Notes under the pieces: model-generated | What the model saw: the letters and a program-made list of their open reading frames with translations, nothing else | The model's database searches: none | Told to the model about the DNA's origin: nothing | Program-made: the position numbers and the translations under genes | In this document: in pieces, positions 25,226 through 37,249 of the stretch | Position numbering within the stretch: the first letter of the stretch is position 1 | Layout: the number at the start of each line of letters is the position of its first letter | Assembly: GCA_028554645.1 (NCBI GenBank) | Contig: JAQOOI010000075.1 | Span: 62,001 to 126,000, forward strand | Source of the DNA: Omphalotus guepiniiformis | Lineage: Eukaryota; Basidiomycota; Agaricomycetes; Agaricales; Omphalotaceae | Direction of reading: 5' to 3' | DNA length: 64,000 nucleotides

Positions 25226-27815
25226 CTAATTAATTTCGTTGTCCGCCAAGTCTGCTGCCGCCTGCTGCTGCCACATCCTATAATAGAGGCCGCCTTTCTT
25301 CAGCAGTTCCTCGTGCGTCCCCTGTTCTGCGACCTCGCCATCTTGCAAAACAATAATTAGATCAGCTTCAACGACCGTGCGCAGTCTGTGCGCGATGAAT
25401 ATGCTCGTGCGGGATTTGCCTAGAAGCGTGCTATTGATGTTCTTCATCAACTCAGCTTCGGTATGTGCATCGAGTGCTGATGTCTGTCAATGAATAATAC
25501 CCTATATCAACATCACGCAAAACGCAGCAAATAAGAAATCGAACGTACCGCCTCATCAAAGAACATAATAGGTGGATCTTTTAACAACACTCTCGCTACC
25601 GCCAACCTCTGCTTCTCTCCACCACTTATCATCAGTCCTCTCTCTCCAACCTTTGTTTTATACCCTTCAGGCAACCTCATAACCGCATCATGTACATTCG
25701 CTTTCCTCGCAGCTTCATAAACATCCTCTTCACCCTTCTCCAAATTCCCATACCGTACATTATGCATCACATCTGCATGAAAGAGCGGCGTATCCTGTGG
25801 TACAACACCTATACTCTTCCGTAAACTGGCAAGCTGAACTTGAGATATGTCCTGATCGCCAATAAAGATTCGGCCAGAGTGCGGATCGTAGAAACGGAAG
25901 AGTAAACGAAGAACGGTGGATTTTCCGCAGCCAGAAGGGCCTACAAAAGCGACTTTTTTGCCGGCGGGAATTGTGAAAGAGAGATTGTTGAAGATTGGTC
26001 TGGAAGGGTGGTAGTGGAAGTTGATGTTTTCGAAACGAATTGAGCTCCCATTAGCAGGGACGTTCAGAGGTAGGGCGTTAGGTACATCCTAGAGAGACAA
26101 TGAAATCAGGTTGAATTGACTCGGGGGTAGGACATTAAGCGTACCTTGATTGGCGGATGCTCTTCGCGAAGTTTAAATAGAGTTTCCATGTCTAGGAGAT
26201 TCTGTTGAAGTTCACGGTATATTGTTCCTAGGAAATTTAAGGGAAGCGAGAGTTGGAAGATGAGTTGATTGATCATGACCAGATCTCCAACTGTCATCGT
26301 GCCTGAAGATGATTGAATTAGTGGTATCAACACGTATCCCGCAAAACTCACCATTCATGACTCCTTGAGCTGCCATCAACATTGTCATAGTCAGCGCACT
26401 AGAGAAGATGACATTTTGTCCTGAATTTAAGAACGCTAATGAAGTCGTAATTTTGACCGAAGACCGTTCATATTCCTTGAGGTGCTTGTCATACTGAGCA
26501 ACTTCAAATGACTCGTTATTGAAATGCTGTAAACTGAACTGCTTGAGTATGAAGAAAAACAGAAACAAGAGCAGACAAGCGATTAACCTTGACGGCCTCA
26601 AAGTTGATCAGAGAGTCAACGGCAGAGCTCGCAGCTTGGTTATCTGCCTTGTTGGCATTTCGTCGAAATTGAGTTCTCCAAGATGTAGTCTTGATAGTGA
26701 ACCAAGCGTACGCTGCAAGAGTTCCAGCAGTGATTGCGGCAAAGTCCCAACCGAATTTATAGGTCTGATGTTCATTCATTAGTATTAAGAATATTAAGAA
26801 GTAAATGCAGCGCACCAAGATACCGCACACCATGGATATTTCTAATGCAGTGGGTGCTATTCGGAAAAGAATTGCTTGAAGCAAAAATGATATACCCCTT
26901 CAAAGAAATCGTTAGGACGAAACGAGTTCTAGACAACCTCAGAAACGTACTTGGTCCCTCTGTCGATTGCCCTGGTCAGACCACCAGTCTGACGTGCCAG
27001 ATGAAACTTCAAATCCATGTGCAGCAATTGTTCAAAAGTTTCCCGCGCGACCTTGCGCACTGTGCGTTGTCCAATGTTTGCAAAGACCGCATTGAGGAGT
27101 TCGCTGAAAACTGTGGCACCGACGCGGGCCAGACCGTCTATAAGGAGGGATGATTAATATATAGTGCATCTGAATGAAAGAATGGGAGACGTACATCCCA
27201 GAACAACCGTGCCCGCTATGGTCCACACTGTCGCGCTGGACGATGGATCCAAGGGAATATTCAGAGTATCAACGACTTGTTTGAATAGAAAGGGAACTTG
27301 AACATTCAAGAGCTAAATGAAAGGATTCTGTGGTTGGACTTAAGTCCGTTCTGAAAAGACTCGCAACGTAGAGCTGAACACACCTTCCCCGAAACCAAAA
27401 ACACAAACCCTAGGATGACAGTCCCGCGAGTTTTCCAATCATTCTTCGGCCACACGTTGGCCATGAGATGTTTGATTATCCTCCAATTGCTCCGCCGTTC
27501 CTCTGCAGCGGTAACTTGTTTCTCGGGCTCCACAGTAGGAGGAGGAGGAGAGCTCGACTTCGAACCGGGATTGGAAGTGAGTACATTGGGCGCAGGCTCA
27601 GGCGCTTTCGGTGTAGATGGTTGTGGACCGGAAGCAAGATGTTGGTATCCGTAGCGATTCTCCAGACAGAGGCCTCCTACTATTCTTCCTGCACCTTGTC
27701 GTGTCCGGACAAGGGGAAGACCCTTAAGAAACGATGAAGCAGGCGACCCTGGAGACAGACTCGCCCGGCAAAGTGTTTGTCGGTGAAGAGCACGTCGAGC
27801 AAGACTACTCATCAT
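25226..27815 (-). CDS. ATM1: mitochondrial ABC transporter Atm1/ABCB7 type
   Basis: Nine exons (introns 27313-27383, 27138-27194, 26898-26950, 26765-26815, 26527-26587, 26303-26351, 26089-26144, 25484-25548) give 708 residues, close to yeast Atm1. The start is an Arg/Ser-rich amphipathic stretch fitting a mitochondrial presequence. The half-transporter membrane domain follows, with family motifs such as [15 protein letters not shown] and [14 protein letters not shown]. The nucleotide-binding domain has Walker [10 protein letters not shown], signature ISGGEKQR, Walker B IMFFDEATSALD and the switch His in IAHRLRT. Atm1 exports a glutathione-linked sulfur compound from the matrix for cytosolic iron-sulfur protein assembly; it works as a homodimer in the inner membrane. 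The gene is divergent from the Avt3-like gene. Confidence 0.95.
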
Positions 27816-28544
27816 CGTGGCTGTTGATTAGCCTAGCCAGCCAGCTAGCAGTTCAAAATCTTTTTGAGTTTCAACAGAGCCAGAATTCCGAAATCAAGCG
27901 AATTGTAAGGGAGTTCGCGAAGCTTGCGCGCGCTGGCGTCATCATTCATGCTTATTTATCTTATCTGATAAAAATCGCCCGCCGGCTTTTCGGACGAGAT
28001 GCTCAACGTATCACGTCCGTTCCATGTCCTTTCACTACTATGATCACTCTCTTGTGGCTTTGAATGAATTTGTATGCATGAATATTTAAATAGAGAACAG
28101 AGAAGATAGCCTCCGGAAGCGCCAAAAGTAGGGATGTTTTCAGAAGTTTGATGCATGCCACACGAATCTAACTCAGAGTATACACATTGACTGGGAGAAT
28201 ACAATGACTTTAAGGATCATGAAGTTCTTGAGAATAGATCTGACCGTCCTTCTCTGCCCATGCTTAGACTGATACTGGACACTGGACAGGACTCATCCTC
28301 CGGTTTATACGGTAGATTGTCAAATCAACGGGGACTTTAAGCCACTGGCAAGAGGGCTAAGTTAGCCATATTCGTACCACCCACACTAGCAAGTTCAACT
28401 AGTAGGAGGATGCTAGTAGTAAGTAGTACACCATGGCCAGCACCCGAAAGGTTCACGAAAGAAGGTAAACACGTGACCGATTCAGAGCGTCAAATTTAAA
28501 GTTCAAGTAGACGCCCGTCGTAAGCGGCTTGCTCCTGGACCTCA
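27816..28544. other. divergent promoter region, ATM1 / Avt3-like
   Basis: The two genes start outward from this 0.7-kb gap. No TATA box stands out on either side. No coding segment is supported. Confidence 0.5.
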
Positions 28545-31310
28545 ATGTCGTCCTCTTCGCCTTCAAAGCCAGTTAGCATACGACCTCGTCGTGATTCTGC
28601 TTCTTCGCAGCCCATCTCACACAATGGCACTCCTGATCTAAAGATAATCAGAGCTCAGTACGCTGCTACTGGTACCCCCCCTCCTGGTCTGCCAATCCCT
28701 CCCCGAAATATCCCTTTTAGAACGGCGTCGCCAGCTTTGTCTTCGACGCCTACAAACAGATTAGGTGTATCATCTTCTCCATCTCCGTCGATTCCTGCAC
28801 CTCAACCTGCACCTCAACCTGTACAACCTTCTACATCCAATGCTACCGGGTCCGGGTCAGATAGTCCCCTTAACGTCCCCGTTGATATGGATGGGTTGGC
28901 GGATGAAGAAAAAGCCCGGATCTTGAGGAGGCATCTTGTATCGAAGGAAGAAAGAGAGAGGGAGCAGGAGGCACTTGATGTTCCTCGTGCTGCCAGCGCG
29001 ACTTCCAGACGGTCCTCAGGGACGGAAAGAGCAGTGCCCAGGGAAGAAAGCGAGCCTTTTCCTGTACCTTACGCTACACCAGGTGCAGACGTAACGTGAG
29101 TAGTAGTAGTAGTTTAATTCTCGATGTGCAATTGATTTAAAACTTCTCCCAGACACGATATCTACAAATGGCATTCGAACGCTCAACGACAAGCGAGACG
29201 CGTTCGGTCTGCGTCTTTTCATGCGCCCAGTACCTCGACTCCGAACCCCGCGTTCGAACACATACATGAACCTGGAGGATTCAGACGTAATTACGTGCTA
29301 CTGCGTGCAAACGAACAGGGCATCGAGGATCCGCGGATATTAAATAATTTCATCGACTTTCTCTACTTGTTTGGCCACTTTGTGAGTATATGCATGTGTT
29401 GTGTTGTGTATGAATGTATCAACTAATCATCTGTACTAGGCCGGTGAAGACCTTGAGGAAGATGAAGAGGAGGACGAGGATAAGGATCAAGATGTAGAAA
29501 GTGCTCTGACAACTGGCCCGCCTATAGCGCATGCACCGGCAGCTGGGTTCGGGGATGTTTCCGAATCATCCCCTCTTCTTGGACCAAAGTCTCCTATGTC
29601 GCGTTCTCGCTCACGATCCAGAAGAAGAGCATCCTCAATGTCCACGGGAAACGCCACAGTCACGCAAGCTGTTCTTATGGCACGCTATGTTCACACTCTT
29701 TGACATATTTTCAAACCTGACATTAATCTTTCCACAGCTTCTAAAAGGGTTTGTCGGGACTGGTGTTCTCTTTTTAGGGAAAGCGTGAGTACGAGCCATC
29801 CATTGTTGTGATCTTTGTCTGACCCTTGTTTAAGTTTCTTCAACGGAGGAATACTATTCTCATCTCTCCTTTTCATTTTCATCGCTGTCATTTCATTACA
29901 TTCTTTCCTTCTTCTGGTCCGTGCCAAGTATGCCGTACCCGGAAGTTTTGGAGGTAAAGATCCTTCCATCTTCTTGTTGTTACTCAAACCTCTGATCAAT
30001 TCATTCTGCCGCAGACATCGGTGGTGCTCTATATGGCAACTGGATGCGCCAGCTAATTCTCACCTCTATCGTCGTTTCACAAATCGGTTTCGTTGGCGCG
30101 TACATGATATTCGTTTCAGAGAACCTCCAGGCTTTCGTCCTCGGTGTAACATCATGCATCAAATATGTCCCTGTCCGCTATTTCATCATGCTGCAATGCT
30201 TGATTTTCTTGCCCTTGTCGCTCATCCGGGATATTGTTAAATTGAGTACTACGGCGCTTGTAGCGGATGCGTTTATCCTAGCGGGGTTGATCTATATCTT
30301 TGGAAGCGAGATTGGATTGGTCGTGCAGAGAGGAACGAGGGAGGTAGCGTTGTTCAATCCAAAGGACTTTTCGCTGTTTGTTGGGTAGGTGGTCCGTTTG
30401 TCGTCACAAACTACATGAGTCTTGACTTTACTCGTAGGACTGCGGTGTTTTCCTTTGAGGGCATCGGATTGGTGAGTATACCTTGACTGCTAGTACTCTG
30501 TAACATGTTTTGAACTGAAACCTGTATTTGCAGATCATCCCGATCGCGGATGCGATGCGCGAGCCACGCAAATTTCCAGCCGTTCTAACTGGTGTGATGG
30601 CCTTTCTACTGTTCCTCTTTGGTGGAGCTGGCGTGCTCGCATACCTCACCTTTGGAAATGAGATCCAGACAGTCGTGTTGGTCAATTTAGATCCGAAGAA
30701 CAAGATGGTACAAGCGGTGAGTTGCACCACCCCCTCCCCCTTCTTCCCTCTGGTTGGAACAGTAAACTAGAGCTAATGCTGATACACGCGTCTTCTCTCT
30801 CCTTGTAGGTCCAGTTCCTTTACTCTCTAGCGATCTTGCTCTCTGTACCTCTACAACTTTTCCCTGCGATCAGGATCATGGAGAACGGGTTATTCACGCG
30901 GAGCGGGAAAGGCAACGTGAGGGTTAAATGGGAGAAGAATTGCTTCAGATTCGTGACTGTCATGGTCACAGGAGTCATTGCGACTTTCGGAGCGAGTGAC
31001 TTGGATAAGTTTGTTTCGTTCGTTGGGTGTTTTGCTTGGTGAGTTCTGTTTTCTCTGGCGTGCTCCGAGTGCGTTGTGTTTTGTCAACTAACGCGTTTAA
31101 TATTATAGCGTTCCGCTATGTTACGTGTACCCCGCGATGCTGCACTACAAGGCATGTGCACGGACGACGAAACAGAAGGTTGCGGATATCGCGATGATTG
31201 TGTTTGGGCTTGTGGTGGCTGCGTATACGACTGTGATGACGGTTAGGTTGATGTTAGCGCCCAAGGAGGGGGGAGGAGCGCCTTTTGGTATTTGTGACCC
31301 ACCAAATTGA
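28545..31310 (+). CDS. vacuolar amino-acid transporter, Avt3/Avt4 type
   Basis: Ten exons (introns 29096-29152, 29382-29439, 29689-29737, 29785-29834, 29954-30014, 30385-30437, 30472-30533, 30717-30808, 31039-31108) encode about 737 residues. A long Ser/Pro-rich and then acidic N-terminus (with ESSPLLG, a likely vacuolar sorting di-leucine-type motif) precedes the AAAP carrier domain. That domain starts at LLKGFVGTGVLFLGKAF and continues with TAVFSFEGIGLIIPIADAM and GGAGVLAYLTFG; roughly ten to eleven membrane segments follow. Avt3/Avt4 proteins export neutral and basic amino acids from the vacuole. The third intron is ambiguous: GT at 29689 adds MARY, while a GC donor at 29680 would give a smoother family match. 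Confidence 0.9.
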
Positions 31311-33207
31311 GAGATAGAGAGGTGGGTTGGGGTTGGAGAGGCTTGTTTTGGTAGAGATGGGTCTAATTTCTTGAGTGTAGCTTGTAGACCTTTGGAGAGA
31401 GATATGGAACAAGTAGGTTTTGGACAGTTTAGTAGAGGTATTTTACAAAGGAAGCATGGTTAGGATTACATGCTTAGTTTTTTTTTATCTATAGCAGATA
31501 GTAGTTATTGCAGACGGAATTTCTAAATGTCTAGTACTCAATGAGAATTTCGTATGTTCGTATATAACTTGAATGAAGTGCTGCGCCCTGAGTACCGATA
31601 AGTTTGTGCTGCGCCCTGAGTACTGATGAGTACCAAGTAACTACCACTAAAATACTTATTGTTATCTGCTTCCCTAGGACCCAACTACGCGCCACAGTCT
31701 CAGGATGTCATTATAACATCCATCCTAGGATTATGCAAAGGTCCGAAAATATACCGATATGGGAATTGTCCTGGTTGTGATGATAGACCCCCAGGTCCCG
31801 GTTTCGTAAGTTTGATATCGCGCGCAGGAGCCTGAGGAGCCTTTCAAGGAGAAGGATCTAAGTTTATCCATGGTACGATGAGATGGGAACATCAGAGGCC
31901 ATCATCGGACGAATTCTGCAATGCCCTTGCGGGGAACGGCCAGGGTACCCTAGGGTACCGTGTCAACGTTTCAAGTCTGGGTGGGATGATTGGTATGGAT
32001 GAGCTGATGGATGGGTAGTGTCTTGGTGATATGCTTGAAACGCCCCCGGAAACTTGGACTACATACTACCTAGCTCGCGTCGAGGTATTTTCTGATGTAC
32101 AGTACAGATGCCAGCCACACTCTGATTACAGCAATCCTGGAATCGTTCATCAGAAAAACCTAGTGACAATACAAAGAAAATAGATGAGAGATTACTTAAC
32201 CTGACTCACAAAGGATACTTGGATGAAGGGCCTCGAATCGAAGGAAGGAGCGGTGGCGAGAGAAGCGTCAACATTTTCACGCAGAGTTGATGGATTTGCA
32301 GTTAGCGGCGCAGGTGGGTTACTATAAGTATATGGTCAGCGACAAGCGGAGTCAGAGCGGATTGAAGGTTCCGACCTTGGTAGAATGTTTGACACTTGTT
32401 TCGGGTGTACTTACTGGATTGTGGTATTCGGCGTTTCGGACTTTGCGTATTCTGCAGAAGGAGAAGAGCCTCGTGGAAATGATACCAGAGGGAAACATGA
32501 CGGTTCATGTCGATTGTCTAAGTATGTCAGTGTCATTCAAGGTACCGTTTTATGTGCGTGGATACTGGACTAGTCCTTGTAACAGGTTACGGTTCACGAG
32601 GAGTTCCAGGCAGCATTTTCAATAGGCCTAACGTCCGCATCCGATCACCCGAACCTTCCATAGAGTAGCATAGAGTTCATTCCTAGTGTTCTGTACCCGG
32701 CCGGTTTCGAGGCACGTGCTAGTGCCAGCGAGTTCGTTCGCATACTGTCTATAGACTTCGATGACCATGTATATGTGAGTAGCGCACACGGAAGCCACGA
32801 CCTTGGAGGCTGAAGCTCACTGTGCTGCTCACATTACATATGTCAACTTATACTCTTAGCACCGGGATAGACTGCTATCACCCAGCTGGCTGCACTTTTG
32901 ACGTCAATTAAATCCTTTGAACATGACACACATATACAGGCCAGCGTAATAGGATGTTCAAGATATGAATAACGTGCTGCATCACTACTAAGTACTGCAT
33001 TGGACAGTTGAACATTGAGACAATTTGCCTTTTAGGTGACAGCATGCCACCACAGGTGCCAGTAGATGACGAGGAAATGTCTGGTAAGCTTGGGAGCCAT
33101 GTACCTCGAGGACTTGACTTATAACAGAATAGCTGTCCAGCAGACTGAAGCCCAACACACTTTCAACTCTATCGCACTTCAACGTTCTCTTTGTGTTCAA
33201 TTCACAT
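31311..33207. other. gene-poor spacer with a short direct repeat
   Basis: This holds the Avt3-like 3' region, a direct repeat near 31.6 kb, and an open frame at 32287-32625 that has no recognisable family. Late in the gap (33128-33207) open sequence runs into the integrase-like start codon. Confidence 0.5.
31578..31623. repeat. 18-bp direct repeat, period 28
   Basis: GTGCTGCGCCCTGAGTAC occurs at 31578-31595 and again at 31606-31623. The spacer and the following bases (CGATAAG versus TGATGAG) are also similar, so this is a short tandem duplication. Confidence 0.8.
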
Positions 33208-34820
33208 ATGTCAAATAATAACATGACTGGAAAGAATGGATATAAAGACCGACGTGTGTATTACAACTGTTCTGCTTCACAAAATTGAGCCACTGACTAA
33301 AGTCACTGGTATCACAGCACCTCCAGATGACCCTAATGTCAATGAAATCCTTCATGACTGTCATCGAAAGGGAATGACAGATTACCGGCAAATCTCACTA
33401 TATCTCAAAGAGAAACATAATATCATCTTAGGGTTGGTGATCTTTATTCTCATTTCATTCAGCAGCTTACTTCATGTTCAGGCGAACATCAGTGTATAGG
33501 CGGCTAAGGAATCTAGGACTATACGCCAGCGGAAAGACAACGGAAATGCTTTCCGGGACCGTCAAGCGACAGCTTGTGCTAGATCAAATGGCGAAGGACC
33601 CAAGTAGCCATAAAGGGCCATCCGGAATCAAGGAGGATCTTGCCTTTGATACTGGCATACATCTTACACGGTAGAGTTTTTGAAAGTTGTTCACATTGAA
33701 CTTGAATGCTGACATATGGCTACTTCATAGTGACTATATTACTGCAGAAATGAAACGACAAGACCCCGAGGGATTTGCCAAGCGAGACCCAACAGCAAAA
33801 AGAATACCTCGGGTGCCACTAACTGCTCTGGGACCAAACCATGAGTGGTCTGGAGACGGCCATGACAAACTCTGTAAGATTGGTTTCCCGATCTGGGGTG
33901 TTCGCGATAAATGGTCGGGACGATGGATGGGCCTTTGGGTTGTTCCAAACAATCGTCTTAAAGTGGTCATTGCATATCTCTACCTGCGATTGATACACAG
34001 AGTGGGCGGTGAGTTATCGTTAATGTAGCACTGTTGCCGCAACTTATATATTGATCAACTTATCTTTTTAGGTATCCCATTGCAGTTTTCAACAGACTGC
34101 GGGTCTGAAACAACCACAGTCTTTGGCCTTGGAAACGCCCTTCGGTGAGAGTACCTTGACAACAATCATTAAAGTAATAACCTCTCAAAATTTGATTTGA
34201 TATTCAGAGAATTGTTTGCTCCCGATTTTGCGGCCAACGATGCTGAGCTTCCAGCACATAAGTTCCTTCGGAGTGTTCATAATATTACTATTGAGCGTGG
34301 GTGGCTTCAACTGCGACTTAAGTGGGGTGAAAATGTTATGATAGCATGGGAGCGTGGTAATGGGATTTACAATCCTGACGATCCAAGAACGGGAAATGCA
34401 CAATAGTAAACCAACTTATCTCAATGCTAATATCTTTACTAATTACCACATTCCTTTTCTAGCCTGCTCGTTCAGTGGCTATGGCCACCTTTGATCCAGT
34501 CTGAGCTAGACACGCAGGTGGAGAAGTTGAATAATCACCGAGTTCGCTTTGACAAAAACAAGATCTTGCCATCGGGAATTTCAGCAGAGCTAGCTTACAC
34601 TCTACATCGTCAGTACGGTGTCGAAGACTGCTTAATACCGGTTGACCGATGTTTGGTGGAAGCAATGATGACAGAGCTTGGCGGTGACGACCTCCTTAGG
34701 TTCACGACCGAAGAGTATGATGCTACAGCCTCAAGAGTCTTCCGAGTGCTGGAATTGCCGCGTCCGACTCTGCAAAATATTTGGCACATATTTCAGTCAA
34801 TGTTACCTCATATGTTATAA
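33208..34820 (+). CDS. integrase-like DDE protein (transposon-derived or domesticated)
   Basis: Seven exons (introns 33254-33317, 33433-33481, 33671-33730, 34009-34071, 34145-34207, 34406-34462) give 418 residues. The N-terminus has an HTH-like section (DYRQISLYLKEKHN then RTSVYRRLRNLGL). The integrase-type core follows: GPNHEWSGDGHDKL, IWGVRDKWSGRWMGLWVVPN, TDCGSETT and HNITIERGW. The acidic residues in GDGHDK, TDCGSE and TIERG are placed like a D-D-E catalytic triad. Related proteins recur in Agaricomycete genomes. No terminal inverted repeats or target-site duplications were found around it, and the ORF is intact with many introns, so it may be domesticated. It is convergent with the alpha-kinase, about 107 bp apart. 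Confidence 0.78.
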
Positions 34821-34927
34821 GACCACGTATTACTGCAGAATAAAACTTGTTTATAGTTTGCGGCCTACAGTACAACACAAATTTCGCAAACATATCAAGA
34901 AAGTTTCAAGGAGTTTTCACGGCCAGA

Positions 34928-37249
34928 CTAAAAGCCAATTCGAAGAGGATGCTTCGCCTGAGTTGAATCAGACTCAATGCGCTGAAACGGAGATAGTCTC
35001 AACGCTTTACAAATGCGATTGCATTTGTGCTGCTTCCGAAATCTACCAATAGCAGATTTTCCTCCGTCCCATGGGCCTGAATCTCCAGTAATACTGATGA
35101 TAGATATTAGCACTATCACAACATTGGGAAATAACCACAACCCACCTGTGTGCTTGTGGGTCAAACAAGACAATTGAGGCCCCCGGTCCTTCAATTCCTA
35201 TTCTCGGCATGTTTAGACAAACAAGTATATCATTAGTGAGAACTTCAATACCTTGAATATCGACAAAGACCATGTCTCCCTGTGAGTCCTCTAGAGTATG
35301 ATGCGCAAAGGCATCCATGGCCAGACCGACAAAGTCGTTTTTATTATCTCCAGCTTGATCGTTGCCAGAAAACTTGCGCTCTTGATGTGCACCACTCTTT
35401 GAGATAAAGGAAGTAGCAAGAAAGATGTTGTGAAAGAAACTACCGCGTTCGGCCTCCTCGCTATCGTTGGGATCAAAGGTCAGGGTCTCATTGCCGGGGC
35501 TTAGTTTGCCCACGAAGGCATGGCTCCACTTAATCTCTAAGTGAAGAGATGTTAGCTGAAAGAACTGAAAAGTAGATAGATATCCGCACCAGGAATGACC
35601 GTCTGATACACGCTTGCACGCTTCGCAAAAGAGGTGGCAAAATACTCTCCCACAGCATAGAGGGTAAGTTCGTGCATCAATGATTGTTCATTTTCTGGGC
35701 CATCGGAAAGTTGAATTTTGCATTGTGCAATTGCTACGTCTTGACCCTGGTTTTTACCCTATGATTTTGCCAATAAATAACAAATTAGCAACGATGATAG
35801 AAAATGCACCTTAAAGACTAGCTTCGTGAAGCCTTTTCCAATATATCCTCCTTTCGGCTCGTCACCTGAAGCATACTTGTACCAGCCCTGCGCCGCTTCA
35901 ATCAACGATTCCTCCTTTTCCTCCACCAGTTTGGGCTGACCATGTTCATCGCATACTGCAATGATTTTGAAAAAGAAATGCGGGCTATACACAACCTCAT
36001 GTGTAGCACGGTCCCCAATCCAGTTACTGCTGTAAAGTGGAGCGGGAGCAGGTTTTTTTGAAAGCGGAGCCACTACTAAAAGATTTCACGTTAGCCATAT
36101 CAAGCGCACTGCTAATAGACATCACCATACACGAAACAGAAGCACCCCGCTTTGTTCGCTGAGGTACTTTAATGGGGCTACTAGAAGTAGCTTCCTCATT
36201 GTCAGTAATGCTCTAAAGGTAGACGTGGTCAATCGCAAAACAATGCACATACAAAGAGATAAACATACAGATAGTTCGCTTGCAGTGATGGTGATGCGCA
36301 GGAATATCATCCGCATATTCTTGTCTTTTTCCGTCAAATAGCGCTGCTGCTCAAAATGTCTGAAGAGTTGACCCAATGACTGGTCAGACCGAACGTCACT
36401 ATCCAGGTCAAAGTGGATATTTGTGAGGGCACCAATACCAAGCTGCGGGCTAGTGGATGATAATCAATGTTTGAAAATCCATGAGTACATATTTTACGCA
36501 CTTCTCAAAATTGTAATACATATCATCTTTCTTAAATGCAGATTTGAGGAACGCAATTCGGACCCGGGTGACGATATCCTGAATACTTGCTTTGGCCATC
36601 TCAGATGATTCATAAAAATGGCGGTTAGGTGATAGCTGAGACTAAATTCCTGTTAACGAACACTTTCACGGAGTCGAGAGGAATACTACACTACCTTGAA
36701 GGGTGAATTTCTCTTTTTCGCCATTACATGAGCAGTACACAACCATAGCTGTGCGTCAATTGTTATTCCATCAAGCTTTGCCTGTTGTTTGATCAAGGCA
36801 TTGCGCGCCTTCGCCTCGCTTGCCTTCACGAGATTGTTGTTCCTTTTTGACGGGGCTGGCTGACCGAGGCGGTGTTGTGAAGCACCTTTCTCAAACTGGT
36901 GGGCCCGACCAATCACATTACTGGCTGAAATAGCTTCCAATACATCAACAACAATCAACTGAAAAGGTAGTTTCATGCTTACTGAGGTCGTCATGATCGT
37001 CTTGTCGACAGGTTCCGCAAATACGATCATCCTTGAGCCTGGCATAGAGAACACTACACTTGGCACAGTCGACTTCTGCCTGAATCACCAGCTTGAGCAA
37101 ACAGAGAATAAAAACTTGAGAAACCACGCACCTCGATTATGTCAAGTTCAACTTTCGTCAAGTTCGGCTTGGCTTTTTTTTCTGCACCGCACGCAAGTAT
37201 CACCTTCGAGCTTGGGATAGATTTCAGAACACTTGATGCACACCCCCAT
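34928..37249 (-). CDS. alpha-type protein kinase with N-terminal Cys fingers
   Basis: From 37079 downwards nine exons splice cleanly (introns 36925-36982, 36600-36694, 36450-36501, 36213-36268, 36076-36130, 35759-35809, 35537-35589, 35094-35145) and give 559 residues. The C-terminal half is an alpha-kinase: Gly-rich GYIGKGFTKLVFK, MDAFAHHT, GDMVFVDIQGI, VLFDPQAH, then GRFRKQHKCNRIC with the zinc-binding His and Cys residues. Two CxxC-type fingers lie at the N-terminus: VCIKCSEIYPKLEGDTC from ATG 37249, and CAKCSVLYARLKDDRICGTC. Joining the first finger to the second requires a frame change near an 8-T run (37174-37181 on the plus strand), so the start is unresolved. Substrates are unknown. 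Confidence 0.75.

Noticed and set aside
32287..32625. Plus-strand 112-residue frame
   Set aside because: Reads fairly evenly but has no recognised family, no clear start context and no splice partners; left unannotated.
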